Source: CAZJCK01 sp964544635 (GTDB lineage Bacteria; Zixibacteria; MSB-5A5; GN15; FEB-12). Taken from it: a stretch of 47,161 nt of DNA. The notes below the pieces were generated by a model that was given only the letters and a program-made list of their open reading frames with translations, did not search any database and was not told the origin of the DNA. Below, one piece after another: positions 23,633 to 37,122 of this stretch. Within the stretch, counting starts at the first letter, position 1. Every line of letters starts with the position of its first letter. Position numbers and translations under genes: made by a program. The stretch is taken from contig CAZJCK010000021.1 of the NCBI GenBank assembly GCA_964544635.1, forward strand, positions 1-47,161. The letters run 5' to 3'.

Positions 23633-24267
23633 TTGTCTCAGTTATTCCCCAAATGGACTAATGCGCTGCCGTTGATCATTGCGGTTCTCGCCGGTGCTGT
23701 CGTGCTCGGCGGAGTCGGCTTCTTCTGGTATTACGGTTCTCCCAAATACCTGAACGTGGGGTACCGTCCCAACCAGCCGGTCGACTACAATCATAAGCTC
23801 CATGCCGGTGATCTTGGTATCGACTGCCGATACTGCCATGTCGGCGTGGAGAAGTCGAAGTATGCGACAGTGCCGCCCACGCAGACGTGCATGAACTGTC
23901 ATACCATGGTGAAAGCCGAAAGTGAGAAGCTCGCCCTTATTCGGGCCAGCTGGACATCCGGCCAGCCGGTCCAGTGGGTGCGTATCCACAAGCTGCCCGA
24001 GTACGCCTATTTCAATCACTCGATTCATATTGATGCCGGTGTCGGCTGCGTTTCGTGCCATGGTCGCATCGACCGGATGGAAAAGGTGACGCAGGCCGAG
24101 CCGCTGAGTATGGGCTGGTGCCTCGACTGTCACCGCAACCCCGAACCGCATCTGCGTCCGGTCGACCAGGTGACCAACATGGACTGGGAACCGGGAGAGA
24201 ACCAGGAAGAATTCGCGGCCCGGCAGATTGAAAAATTGAACCTCGCACCCCCGGAAGACTGCTCGGC

Positions 24268-24280
<13 letters not shown>
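23633..24280 (+). CDS. actA: Alternative complex III subunit A, pentaheme cytochrome c
   Basis: The 215-residue periplasmic subunit is held by one N-terminal helix (about 10-32). Five CxxCH heme-binding motifs are visible: CRYCH, CMNCH, CVSCH, CLDCH and, at the extreme C-terminus, CSACH. This fits ActA, the pentaheme electron carrier of alternative complex III (quinol:electron-acceptor oxidoreductase). The start is a TTG: no in-frame ATG precedes the first heme motif, and AGAAG lies about 8 bases upstream. The final 13 bases overlap actB. Confidence 0.93.
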
Positions 24281-27300
<3,020 letters not shown>

Positions 27301-27314
27301 GATACGACGCTGAC

Positions 27315-28732
<1,418 letters not shown>

Positions 28733-28736
<4 letters not shown>

Positions 28737-29278
28737 TTCTACAGGCCAGTAACCCGCCTAAACTGATGCTGGCCCGCTTCGACGGTACCCGCGACCTCCT
28801 CAAGGCGGCCGCCGCCATGCGCGGTGAGGGCTACCAGAAGTATGACGTCCACTCGCCCTTCCCCATCCATGGCATGGATGATGCCATGGGCCTGGGGCGC
28901 TCGCCGATCGGTTATATCGTCGGGGTGATGGGATCGATCGGCCTGGTCGCCGCCCTGGGTCTGCAGTGGTGGACCAGCGCTGTCGATTACCCGCTCGTCA
29001 TCTCCGGCAAACCGTTCTTCTCCTACCAGGCGTTCGTACCGGTGACTTTCGCGCTGACTGTCTTGCTGTCCGCTTTCGGCGCCTTTTTCGGCATGCTTGC
29101 CTTCAACCAGTTGCCGCAGTTGTACCACACGCTGTTTAATTCGAAACTGTTCGAGAAGGTATCTGACGACGGTTTCTTCGTGAGCATCGACACGCGCGAC
29201 AAAAAATACAACGAGGCGGAAACCCGCAAATTCCTCGAGTCGATCGGCGGCAAACAAATAGAGGTGGTGCAGGGATGA
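28733..29278 (+). CDS. actD: Alternative complex III subunit D (DUF3341)
   Basis: This 181-residue membrane subunit has two helices (about 62-80 and 99-118) flanked by soluble segments. The N-terminal ferredoxin-like region (LMLARFDGTRDLLKAAAAMRGEGY) and the YDVHSPFPIHGMDDAMGL motif identify the DUF3341/ActD family. The C-terminal region (RKFLESIGGKQIEVV) also fits. It packs against ActC in the complex and has no cofactor. It overlaps both actC and actE by 4 bp, showing tight translational coupling. Confidence 0.93.
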
Positions 29279-29907
29279 CGATGACGCGCTTCATAACGAT
29301 TACCCTCGCCGCCACGCTGGCTCTCGGCCTGTTCGGCTGCTACCAGGGGAAGCCGTCGAAGAAACCGCCGATTCACCTCAATCCGTCGATGGATCGGCAG
29401 CCGAAAGAGCTGGCGTACGAGAAGAGTGAGTTCTTTGCCGATGCCTCGGTCATGCGACAGCCCGTCGAGGGCACCGTGGCCCGGGGCCAGCTTGGCCAAT
29501 TTCAGGCCGATCCGGATTCGGTTGCGTACTATACCGGCCTGACAATAGACGGTGATACGGTGGTGAACAATCCGCTGCCGATGACAATGAATGTGCTGCA
29601 GCGGGGCCAGGATCGCTACAACATTTACTGCGCGCCCTGCCACTCGCGAACCGGCGACGGCAACGGTATGGTCGTCAAGCGCGGTATGCTGCGGCCGCCG
29701 AGCTTCCACGAGGAGCGCATTCGTACGTCGCGTGACGGCCACATCTACTACGTCATCACTAACGGCATTCGAAATATGCCGACCTACCGCCACCAGATAC
29801 CGGTGGAAGATCGCTGGAAGATCGTGGCCTATGTCCGCGCCCTGCAGTTGTCGCAGCACGCCGACATCGAAGATATTCCGGAAAACATCCGCGACGAGGT
29901 GCAGTAA
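29275..29907 (+). CDS. actE: Alternative complex III subunit E, monoheme cytochrome c lipoprotein
   Basis: The 210-residue protein has a lipoprotein signal ending LALGLFGC and a single CxxCH (CAPCH, Cys119) followed by SRTGDGNGMV and, later, GIRNMPTYRHQI with the likely axial Met. This fits ActE, the class I cytochrome c subunit that passes electrons to the terminal oxidase. It overlaps actD by 4 bp and lies 10 bp before actF. Confidence 0.93.
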   Translation: MTMTRFITITLAATLALGLFGCYQGKPSKKPPIHLNPSMDRQPKELAYEKSEFFADASVMRQPVEGTVARGQLGQFQADPDSVAYYTGLTIDGDTVVNNPLPMTMNVLQRGQDRYNIYCAPCHSRTGDGNGMVVKRGMLRPPSFHEERIRTSRDGHIYYVITNGIRNMPTYRHQIPVEDRWKIVAYVRALQLSQHADIEDIPENIRDEVQ

Positions 29908-29917
29908 GGTAGAGGAT

Positions 29918-31129
29918 ATGAAGCTTGATACTTCGACATACAAAGTAACCGACTCGGGCAAATTCGGCACCGTCGCATTGATCATCGGTATCGTCGGCCT
30001 GGCGGCCTCGGGGTACGCTTACACGGTCGACGCCAAACAGTTCTATTTCTCGTGGCTGGTTGCCTTCCTGTTCTGGCTGGCCATCGGCCTGGGCGGGCTG
30101 TTCTTCACCATGCTGCACCACCTGACGGCAGCCAAGTGGTCGACCGTACTCCGCCGTCCGGCCGAAGCACTCATGAGCACCGTACCGCTCATGATTGTCT
30201 TCTTCATCCCGGTGATCATGGGGATGCACGACATCTTCCATTGGACCCATGAAGGTCTTGAAGAAACCGATCACTTGCTGGCGTGGAAGAAACCGTACCT
30301 CAACACTACGTTTTTCCTGATCCGGTCGATCGGCTATTTCGTGATCTGGGGTGTGCTCGCCGTCCTGTTGTATCGCGCCTCACTGAAGCAGGACAGCGAT
30401 CCCTCCGACAGCCTCATCCTCCGGATGCGCAAGATCAGCGCGCCCGGCATGCTGCTGTTCGCCTTCACCGTTACCTTCAGCTCCATCGACTGGATCATGT
30501 CGATCGACTTCCACTGGTACTCGACGATTTTCGGGGTATACGTTTTCTCCGGCCTGTTTTTAGCCTTCCTGTCGTTCTTGATCCTGATCGGCAAGTTCCA
30601 GAATGCCCAGGGCGTGCTGACGAAAGAGGTCCAGCCCGGCCACTACCATGACATCAATAAGCTGCTGTTCGCCTTTATCATCTTCTGGGCATATATGGCC
30701 TTCTCGCAATATTTCCTGATCTGGTACGCCAACATTCCGGAAGAAACCATCTGGTTCCTGCACCGCTGGGAAGGGTCGTGGAAAACCGTGAGCCTGGTAA
30801 TCATCTTCGGCCACTTTGCCGCGCCATTTGTGATCTACCTGTTCCGCTTCTCCAAGCGAAATACGGTCGTGATGGTAATCGTGGCGCTCTGGATGCTGCT
30901 GATGCGCTTTGTCGACCTGCACTGGCTGGTGCTGCCTAACCTGCACCATCACGGCGCCCACATCGGCTGGATCGATTTTGCCACCATGGCCGGTGTCGGC
31001 GGCATCTTTACCTGGTACTTCTGGCTGCGCTATACCCGCCGGCCCGTCATGCCTGTCGGCGATCCGACCCTGTACGACTCGATGCATATGGAACACACCA
31101 TTTCCGGGGTGGCAATAGGCAATGACTGA
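29918..31129 (+). CDS. actF: Alternative complex III subunit F
   Basis: The 403-residue polytopic membrane protein has about ten helices and is homologous to ActC. Recognisable segments are FFTMLHHLTAAKWSTVLRRPAE, FSSIDWIMSIDFHWYSTIFGVY and WYANIPEETIWFLHRWEGSW. The ATG at 29918 is chosen because GAGG lies a few bases upstream and the protein then begins at conserved sequence; the frame continues upstream inside actE without meaning. Its stop lies inside the following small gene (8-bp overlap). Confidence 0.94.
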   Translation: MKLDTSTYKVTDSGKFGTVALIIGIVGLAASGYAYTVDAKQFYFSWLVAFLFWLAIGLGGLFFTMLHHLTAAKWSTVLRRPAEALMSTVPLMIVFFIPVIMGMHDIFHWTHEGLEETDHLLAWKKPYLNTTFFLIRSIGYFVIWGVLAVLLYRASLKQDSDPSDSLILRMRKISAPGMLLFAFTVTFSSIDWIMSIDFHWYSTIFGVYVFSGLFLAFLSFLILIGKFQNAQGVLTKEVQPGHYHDINKLLFAFIIFWAYMAFSQYFLIWYANIPEETIWFLHRWEGSWKTVSLVIIFGHFAAPFVIYLFRFSKRNTVVMVIVALWMLLMRFVDLHWLVLPNLHHHGAHIGWIDFATMAGVGGIFTWYFWLRYTRRPVMPVGDPTLYDSMHMEHTISGVAIGND

Positions 31130-31451
31130 GCAAAAGAAACAGAACGAACCGCTCAGCGAAGGCTACGAGCGGCGCGATATCGACATCAAGAAGACGGTCT
31201 GGATCGCTGTTGCCTGTATCGCCTTTATTGTCGTGTCGATTGTTATACTCGACGAATATTTTACGTTCTATAAAGAGCGGCTGTATTACGACACCGCCCT
31301 GGTGCCGGTAGCCCGCGATTACCTCGAACTGCAGGCCGCCGAAGACTCCCTGCTGAATAACTACACCAGGGTTGACTCGCTCGAGGGAGTGTACCGAATC
31401 CCCATCGGCAATGCCATGGAACTAATGGCCGGGGAATCAGGTTCAGAATAA
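31122..31451 (+). CDS. Small single-pass membrane protein of the ACIII-oxidase operon
   Basis: The 109-residue protein has a charged N-terminus, one helix (about 26-43, VWIAVACIAFIVVSIVIL) and an extracytoplasmic tail ending LLNNYTRVDSLEGVYRIPIGNAMELM. The L-x2-Y-x2-VD-x3-GVYRIPI-x2-AMEL signature recurs, as I recall, in small unannotated proteins beside SCO and ACIII genes of other phyla, so this looks like a conserved component rather than a chance gene. It overlaps actF by 8 bp and lies 3 bp before sco. It may be a small ACIII subunit (like the single-helix ActG) or an assembly factor; neither is shown. Confidence 0.85.
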   Translation: MTEQKKQNEPLSEGYERRDIDIKKTVWIAVACIAFIVVSIVILDEYFTFYKERLYYDTALVPVARDYLELQAAEDSLLNNYTRVDSLEGVYRIPIGNAMELMAGESGSE

Positions 31452-31454
31452 GTG

Positions 31455-32369
31455 ATGCGTGTGAAAAAAGACGAAATTGTAGACTTAGCAGGCCCGCAGA
31501 GTCTCCTATGCCGGGGGATTGCCCTGGCCGCCATTGTCGCCGTTGCCCTGGTGCTTTCGGTACCGGTTTCGGCACAAAAGGTTATGGACAACGTGCCGTC
31601 GCTGCAGAAGATCAATGTCGAAGAGCACCGTGGCGACACCCTGCCGCTTGACCTGACCTTTATTAATGAGGCCGGCAAAAGCGTCGAGCTTGAACAGTAC
31701 TATCAGGACGACAAACCGGTCATCCTGATACTGGGCTACTACGAGTGCCCCAAGCTCTGTAACCTGGTTTTCAATGGAATGAGCGACGTGATCACCAGGC
31801 TCGACTGGGAACTGGGTAAGCAGTACCGAATCGTGACCGTCAGTATCGATCCGGAAGAAACGCCGGAACTGGCTCAGGCCAAGAAGGCTAATTACTGGCA
31901 GACGCTGGGCACTGATGCCGATCCGGTCGCCTGGACCTTCCTGACCGGTTCGCAGGACCAGATCACCGAATTGGCCGAGGCGGTCGGTTTTGAGTACTAT
32001 TATGACGAGGCGCGCGATGAGTATGCGCATGCTGCCGTGATCACGATCACCAGCCCGAGCGGAATGATATCGCGCTATCTCTACGGCATCTCGTTCAAGC
32101 CCAACGACGTGAAATTCAGCTTGATGGATGCCGCCGACGGTGCTGTCGGTACGCCCATGGAAAAGCTGCTGCTCTATTGTTTTCACTATGACCCCGATGC
32201 CGGCGGTTATGTGGTTTTCGCCACCAACGTCATGAAACTGGGCGGTGTGGTCATAGTGCTGCTGGTGGGACTATTTATCGGTATTTACTGGTTGCGGGAA
32301 CGACGGCAGCGCGGGCTGCCGCCGGGCACGCGACGGTATGAAGTTGAGGAATTTAACAAGACGCGATGA
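31455..32369 (+). CDS. sco1: SCO1/SenC copper chaperone with C-terminal membrane helix
   Basis: The 304-residue protein has a thioredoxin-like fold with the Cu-binding CxxxC (CPKLC, Cys98/Cys102) and distal His192 (YAHAAVI), all three ligands needed to metallate the CuA centre of subunit II. An N-terminal signal/anchor (RGIALAAIVAVALVLSVPVSA) and a second helix near the C-terminus (VVIVLLVGLFIGIYWL) are present. The extended form with a C-terminal anchor is common in ACIII-linked SCO proteins. GTG at 31452 and ATG at 31455 are adjacent starts; neither has a strong ribosome site. It overlaps coxB by 4 bp. Confidence 0.93.
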   Translation: MRVKKDEIVDLAGPQSLLCRGIALAAIVAVALVLSVPVSAQKVMDNVPSLQKINVEEHRGDTLPLDLTFINEAGKSVELEQYYQDDKPVILILGYYECPKLCNLVFNGMSDVITRLDWELGKQYRIVTVSIDPEETPELAQAKKANYWQTLGTDADPVAWTFLTGSQDQITELAEAVGFEYYYDEARDEYAHAAVITITSPSGMISRYLYGISFKPNDVKFSLMDAADGAVGTPMEKLLLYCFHYDPDAGGYVVFATNVMKLGGVVIVLLVGLFIGIYWLRERRQRGLPPGTRRYEVEEFNKTR

Positions 32370-33310
32370 AAGATACAGTCGGAACATTATGGATGCCGCC
32401 GGGTAGTTCGACGGTTGCGAGCGATGTGGATTCGCTGTTTTACTTCATTCTTTACGCGAGCATCGTCTTTTTCGCCATCGTTGTGGTCGGTTCGGCTTAC
32501 TTCATCTGGAAGTACCGCCGCAAGGGCGAAGCGACAACGACCTCAGGTATTGCGCATAATACGGCGCTTGAAGTCACCTGGACGGTTATCCCCACCATAC
32601 TGATTATCATCGTCTTTATCTGGGGGTTCCAGGGCTTCCTGACGCTCAACGTTGCGCCCGGGGACTCGATTGAAATCAAGGCGACCGGCCAGAAGTGGTT
32701 CTGGTCGTTTGATTACCCCAATGGCGCGGTGACCACCAACAACCTGACCATCCCGGTCAATCAGCCGGTCAAACTGCTGTTGTCGTCGAAAGATGTCCTT
32801 CACAGCTTCTATGTCCCGAATTTCCGCACCAAGATGGACGTGCTGCCGAATCGCTACTCCATCACCTGGTTCGAGGCCACCCACACCGGCGAGTTTGATC
32901 TGTTCTGCACCGAGTTCTGTGGCAAGGGCCACTCGGAAATGATCGGCAAGGTCAAGGTGGTTTCGGCGGAGGACTACCAGAAGTTCCTTGAAGAGGCCAG
33001 CGGTCCGCGCGAGGGGGAGTCACTGCGCGATTATGGCGCCCGGCTGTATGTCGAGCGTGCCTGCGTGACCTGTCATTCGATCGACGGTTCAAAAAATACC
33101 TGTCCGACCTTCCTTAATAAGTTCGGTACGACTGAACAGTTTACCGACGGTAGCTCCGGGGTGGTCGACGAAAACTATATACGGGAATCCATCCTGAACC
33201 CGAACGCCCGGATCGTCGCCGGTTACGATCCGGTCATGCCGACTTACCAGGGCATCCTGAAGGATCGCGATATCGACGCTCTGGTGGAGTTTATCAAGTC
33301 CTTGAAGTGA
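32366..33310 (+). CDS. coxB: Cytochrome c oxidase subunit II with fused cytochrome c (caa3-type)
   Basis: The 314-residue subunit has two N-terminal helices and then the CuA domain: LHSFYVPNFRTKMDVLP and the FCTEFCGKGHSEM motif with both Cys, the His and Met ligands. A class I cytochrome c domain is fused at the C-terminus (CVTCH from Cys233, with PVMPTY giving the axial Met), which defines a caa3-type oxidase. The protein has no cleavable signal before helix 1. Direct electron entry through the fused heme fits docking of ACIII to this oxidase, as described for ACIII-caa3 supercomplexes. Confidence 0.96.
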   Translation: MKDTVGTLWMPPGSSTVASDVDSLFYFILYASIVFFAIVVVGSAYFIWKYRRKGEATTTSGIAHNTALEVTWTVIPTILIIIVFIWGFQGFLTLNVAPGDSIEIKATGQKWFWSFDYPNGAVTTNNLTIPVNQPVKLLLSSKDVLHSFYVPNFRTKMDVLPNRYSITWFEATHTGEFDLFCTEFCGKGHSEMIGKVKVVSAEDYQKFLEEASGPREGESLRDYGARLYVERACVTCHSIDGSKNTCPTFLNKFGTTEQFTDGSSGVVDENYIRESILNPNARIVAGYDPVMPTYQGILKDRDIDALVEFIKSLK

Positions 33311-33332
33311 TGATAGAGAAAGCGAGTTGCAT

Positions 33333-34964
33333 ATGAGCACCAACGCTATTCCCACAACGCACTACCTGAACCACGAGAAGGGGATCAAGTCCTGGCTGCT
33401 CACGCTGGATCATAAGCGCATTGGTATCTTGTATCTGTATGCCATCATGGGCGCCTTTTTTGTCGGCGGCGTGCTGGCGCTGCTGATCCGAACCGAACTG
33501 CTGCGGCCGGAACAGGTCCTGGTCGACGCCGATATGTACAACCAGTTCTTCACGCTGCACGGCGCGATCATGATCTTCCTGTTCATCATCCCCTCGATTC
33601 CCGCCGCCCTGGGCAATTTCGTGTTGCCGATTATGATCGGCGCCAAAGATGTGGCCTTCCCGCGACTCAACCTGGCGAGCTGGTACATCTACATGTTCGG
33701 CGCCGTCTTCGCCCTCGCCGCCATCATCCTCGGCGGTGTCGATACCGGCTGGACCTTCTACACCCCCTACTCGACGGAGTCATCGACCGCCGTCATACCC
33801 ATGACCCTTGGTGTATTCATCATGGGCTTCTCGTCGATTTTCACCGGCCTCAACTTCATCGCCACAATTCACAAGATGCGTGCGCCGGGTATGACCTGGT
33901 TCAACCTGCCGTTGTTTGTGTGGAGCCTGTATGCCACCGCCATCATCCAGGTGCTTGCCACGCCGGTGCTGGCGATTACCCTCTGCCTGCTGATCATCGA
34001 GCGCACCATGGGCGTGGGTATTTTCGACCCGGCCATGGGCGGCGACCCGGTTCTCTATCAGCACTTCTTCTGGTTCTACTCCCACCCGGCGGTCTACATC
34101 ATGATCCTGCCGGGCATGGGTATTATTTCCGAGCTGATCAGCACGTTTTCGCATAAGAAAATTTTTGGATACAAGGCGATCGCCTTCTCCAGCCTCGGTA
34201 TCGCTTTTGTCAGCTTCCTGGTCTGGGGACACCACATGTTTACGTCGGGTCAGTCGGAACTGGCCGCGATCATCTTCTCGTTCCTGACCTTCTTCGTCGG
34301 CATTCCATCTGGCATCAAGGTATTCAACTGGGTGGCGACGATGTACAAGGGACAGATTACCCTTGAGGCCCCGATGCTCTGGGCGCAGGCGTTCCTGTTC
34401 CTGTTTACCATCGGCGGCCTGACCGGCATTTTCCTCGGGGCGCTGTCGGTTGATGTCCACCTGCACGATACGTATTTCATCGTGGCGCACTTCCACTATG
34501 TGATGGTGGGCGGCACCGTGATGGCCTTCATGGGCGGTCTGCACTACTGGTGGCCGAAGATCTGGGGACGGATGTACAGCGAGTTCTGGGCCCGCATTGC
34601 CGTGCTGCTGGTCTTTGTTGGCTTCAACATGACCTTCTTTACCCAGTTCCTGATGGGCTCACAGGGGATGCCGCGACGCTACTACACGTATGTCGACCAG
34701 TTCCAGCCGTTGCACGGCTTCTCGTCGATCGGCTCGTATGTCATGGGTCTTGGCTTCGTTATTTGTGCCATCTACCTGATTCATGCCATCAAGAAGGGGA
34801 AACCGGCCGGCAACAATCCGTGGGGCGCGCTTACCATGGAATGGGAAACGACCTCGCCGCCGCATCCGCACAACTTTGAGCAAACGCCGCCGATGGCACA
34901 CGGTCCCTATGATTATGACAAGGTGGTCTACCGGCCGCCGGTAACGGAAAGCGAGCAGAAGTAA
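33333..34964 (+). CDS. coxA: Cytochrome c oxidase subunit I, A2-type heme-copper oxidase
   Basis: The 543-residue catalytic subunit has twelve or so helices and the full set of metal ligands: TLHGAIMIF for low-spin heme, SHPAVY (His251, CuB), GHHMF (CuB His pair) and HDTYFIVAHFHYVM (heme ligands). In helix VI the usual HPEVY glutamate is replaced by Ala253, and the preceding Tyr-Ser (YSHP) is present. This is the A2-family signature, in which the Tyr-Ser pair substitutes for the Glu in the D proton channel, as in Thermus and Rhodothermus caa3. The ATG at 33333 is preferred over a TTG 6 bases earlier. It lies 22 bp after coxB. Confidence 0.97.
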   Translation: MSTNAIPTTHYLNHEKGIKSWLLTLDHKRIGILYLYAIMGAFFVGGVLALLIRTELLRPEQVLVDADMYNQFFTLHGAIMIFLFIIPSIPAALGNFVLPIMIGAKDVAFPRLNLASWYIYMFGAVFALAAIILGGVDTGWTFYTPYSTESSTAVIPMTLGVFIMGFSSIFTGLNFIATIHKMRAPGMTWFNLPLFVWSLYATAIIQVLATPVLAITLCLLIIERTMGVGIFDPAMGGDPVLYQHFFWFYSHPAVYIMILPGMGIISELISTFSHKKIFGYKAIAFSSLGIAFVSFLVWGHHMFTSGQSELAAIIFSFLTFFVGIPSGIKVFNWVATMYKGQITLEAPMLWAQAFLFLFTIGGLTGIFLGALSVDVHLHDTYFIVAHFHYVMVGGTVMAFMGGLHYWWPKIWGRMYSEFWARIAVLLVFVGFNMTFFTQFLMGSQGMPRRYYTYVDQFQPLHGFSSIGSYVMGLGFVICAIYLIHAIKKGKPAGNNPWGALTMEWETTSPPHPHNFEQTPPMAHGPYDYDKVVYRPPVTESEQK

Positions 34965-34966
34965 TT

Positions 34967-35617
34967 ATGAGTAGTCATTCGACCGCTCATCCGTCGCACC
35001 TGCAGCACCATTTCCACGATTCCGAGCAACAAAAGGAAACGTCCAAGCTCGGCATGTGGATTTTTCTGCTGACCGAAGTACTCTTCTTCGGCGGCCTGTT
35101 CTGTGCCTATGCCATTTATCGTGCCTGGAATCCGGACATGTTCTTCATCGCCCACCAGTACCTCGATATCCCGCTGGGCACGCTGAACACGTTTGTCCTG
35201 ATCACCAGTTCGCTGACCATGGCGCTGGCTATTCGTGCCATGCAGTTGAACAACAAAAGAGGCACGATTATCAATCTCTGGCTGACCCTGGCGCTGGCCG
35301 GCACCTTCCTCGTTATCAAGTATTTCGAATACAGCCACAAGATTCATGTCGGTCAGCTTCCCGGTGATCTGTACACCTTCGAAGGCATTGCGGGAACCAA
35401 CCCGCACATCTTCTTCAGCGTGTATTTCATGATGACCGGTCTCCACGCTATCCACGTCATCGCCGGTATCGGCGTGATTATCTGGATACTGTCGCGGGTC
35501 TACCGGAACCACTTCTCGTCGGAATACTATACGCCGATTGAAATGACCGGCCTGTACTGGCACCTCGTCGACCTGGTCTGGATTTTCCTGTTCCCGCTGT
35601 TCTACCTGATTCATTAG
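34967..35617 (+). CDS. coxC: Cytochrome c oxidase subunit III
   Basis: The 216-residue, five-to-six-helix subunit III carries LGMWIFLLTEVLFFGGLFCAYAIYR near the start and the conserved MTGLHAIHVIAGIGVIIW and YWHLVDLVWIFLFPLFYLI at the end. The N-terminal His-rich segment (STAHPSHLQHHFHD) is cytoplasmic. It supports oxidase turnover and stability. The gene starts 2 bp after coxA. Confidence 0.95.
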   Translation: MSSHSTAHPSHLQHHFHDSEQQKETSKLGMWIFLLTEVLFFGGLFCAYAIYRAWNPDMFFIAHQYLDIPLGTLNTFVLITSSLTMALAIRAMQLNNKRGTIINLWLTLALAGTFLVIKYFEYSHKIHVGQLPGDLYTFEGIAGTNPHIFFSVYFMMTGLHAIHVIAGIGVIIWILSRVYRNHFSSEYYTPIEMTGLYWHLVDLVWIFLFPLFYLIH

Positions 35618-35627
35618 GGTTGCATGT

Positions 35628-36089
35628 ATGAGTAACGATACCGGACATAACGCAGAACACCACGTACTCCCGCTCAAGGTGTACCTGAATGTAACCGCCG
35701 CCCTGTTTACGCTGACGATCATCACCGTTTTGGTGACGACGGTCAGCCTGGAACCGTTCAACCTGATCATTGCCATGGCCATTGCCGCGGCCAAAGCGAC
35801 GATGGTGGCTCTGTACTTCATGCACCTGAAATATGATAACAAGCTCTACACGCTGATTTTCATCGGCTCGCTGGCGTTCCTCGCGGTGTTTGTGGTCATT
35901 ACGATGTACGATACCCAGCGCCGCGGTGATATTTACGAGCTCAAGCAGTCACCGATCGAGAAGGATGCTGTCATTTATCGCCAGCAGCCAGGGGCCGCCG
36001 CCGCTCCCGCCGATACCACCGAAGCGCCTGCCGATACGACCCTGGGCGACACCAGCCTGACCGATACGGCGGCCGCCGATCAACAATAA
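35628..36089 (+). CDS. ctaF: Cytochrome c oxidase subunit IV family protein
   Basis: The 153-residue protein has three hydrophobic helices (about 18-41, 43-60 and 71-90) with the prokaryotic COX IV motif AIAAAKATMVALYFMHLKYD. The last 45 or so residues are a low-complexity Ala/Pro/Asp/Thr tail (PADTTEAPADTTLGDTS), absent in most homologues and probably disordered. It completes the four-subunit oxidase gene set and is 10 bp after coxC. Confidence 0.9.
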   Translation: MSNDTGHNAEHHVLPLKVYLNVTAALFTLTIITVLVTTVSLEPFNLIIAMAIAAAKATMVALYFMHLKYDNKLYTLIFIGSLAFLAVFVVITMYDTQRRGDIYELKQSPIEKDAVIYRQQPGAAAAPADTTEAPADTTLGDTSLTDTAAADQQ

Positions 36090-36131
36090 CGACTTGCCTG
36101 CCGGCCCGGCAGAATGTACTATTGCGGAGTT

Positions 36132-37121
36132 ATGAGTACATCTTCAGCGCAGCTATCCAGGGCACCGGGCGGGGTTGAGGTCGATCGTTCGGTCACACCC
36201 TTTCGGCGCTTTGCGTTTTTCACCACCGTTGCCACCTACATCCTGATCTTCGTTGGTGGTTTCGTGCGTGTCTCCGGCGCCGGTCTGGGTTGTCCCGACT
36301 GGCCGACCTGCTTCGGACGCTGGATCCCGCCGACCGATGTCAGCCAGCTCCCGCCCGATATCGACCCCAGTCTGTTCAACTTCACCCTGGCCTGGATCGA
36401 GTGGATCAACCGATTGATCGGCATGTCGGTCGGCCTCTTGATCGCCGCCACCGGCGTCTGGGCGATTATTCGCTATCGCAAGCAGCGCCGGATCGTGGTG
36501 CCGGCCGTACTCGCGGCCTTCCTCGTCGCCTTCCAAGGCTGGCAGGGGAGTGTGGTGGTGTCGTCATTGCTCGAACCGATCGTGGTGACGGTGCACATGC
36601 TTTTGGCGCTGGTGATCGTGAGCCTCCTCACCTATCTCACCCAGCAGGCCTACTATCTCGAACATCCTGCCGCTGACCGGGCAACCCAGTATCCACCGGC
36701 AACCCGTGCTGTCACCCTCCTGTTGTGGCCGCTCACGCTGGTGCAGGTTGGACTGGGCACCCAGATTCGCTCGGTACTCGATACGCTCGCCGACCGCTGG
36801 CCGCTTCTGGCCGACACCGAACGGCTCGCTCGCGTCGGCTGGCTCAACCACTCCCACCTGGTGCTCGGTATACTGATTGCCCTCGTCACGGTGGTGCTGG
36901 GCTGGCGCGTACTGAAGAGCACCGTGGCGCTGTCGAGTCTGGCCCACCAGGCGATTGTCGCCATGATGGTGCTGGTCGGCGTGCAGATCCTGATTGGCGC
37001 CGGTTTCATCTTCGCCGGCATTCCGGCTATGGTGCAGGTCTTCCACCTGTGGGTAGCGACGCTGTACATCGGCTGCCTGCTGCTGTTCTATGGCACCACC
37101 GGCAGGGCGAGGGTGGCGTAG
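36132..37121 (+). CDS. ctaA: Heme A synthase
   Basis: The 329-residue, eight-helix COX15/CtaA enzyme oxidises heme O to heme A. It shows GFVRVSGAGLGCPDWPTCFGRW with the extracytoplasmic Cys pair, WIEWINRLIGMSVGLL, HMLLALVIVSL, LNHSHLVLGILIA and FHLWVATLYIGC, which supply the heme-ligating histidines. Two in-frame ATGs (36114 and 36132) are possible; the GGAG before the second is only 2 bases away, so the choice is uncertain. It acts on the CtaB product and sits 1 bp before the second sco gene. Confidence 0.93.
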   Translation: MSTSSAQLSRAPGGVEVDRSVTPFRRFAFFTTVATYILIFVGGFVRVSGAGLGCPDWPTCFGRWIPPTDVSQLPPDIDPSLFNFTLAWIEWINRLIGMSVGLLIAATGVWAIIRYRKQRRIVVPAVLAAFLVAFQGWQGSVVVSSLLEPIVVTVHMLLALVIVSLLTYLTQQAYYLEHPAADRATQYPPATRAVTLLLWPLTLVQVGLGTQIRSVLDTLADRWPLLADTERLARVGWLNHSHLVLGILIALVTVVLGWRVLKSTVALSSLAHQAIVAMMVLVGVQILIGAGFIFAGIPAMVQVFHLWVATLYIGCLLLFYGTTGRARVA

Positions 37122-37122
37122 T

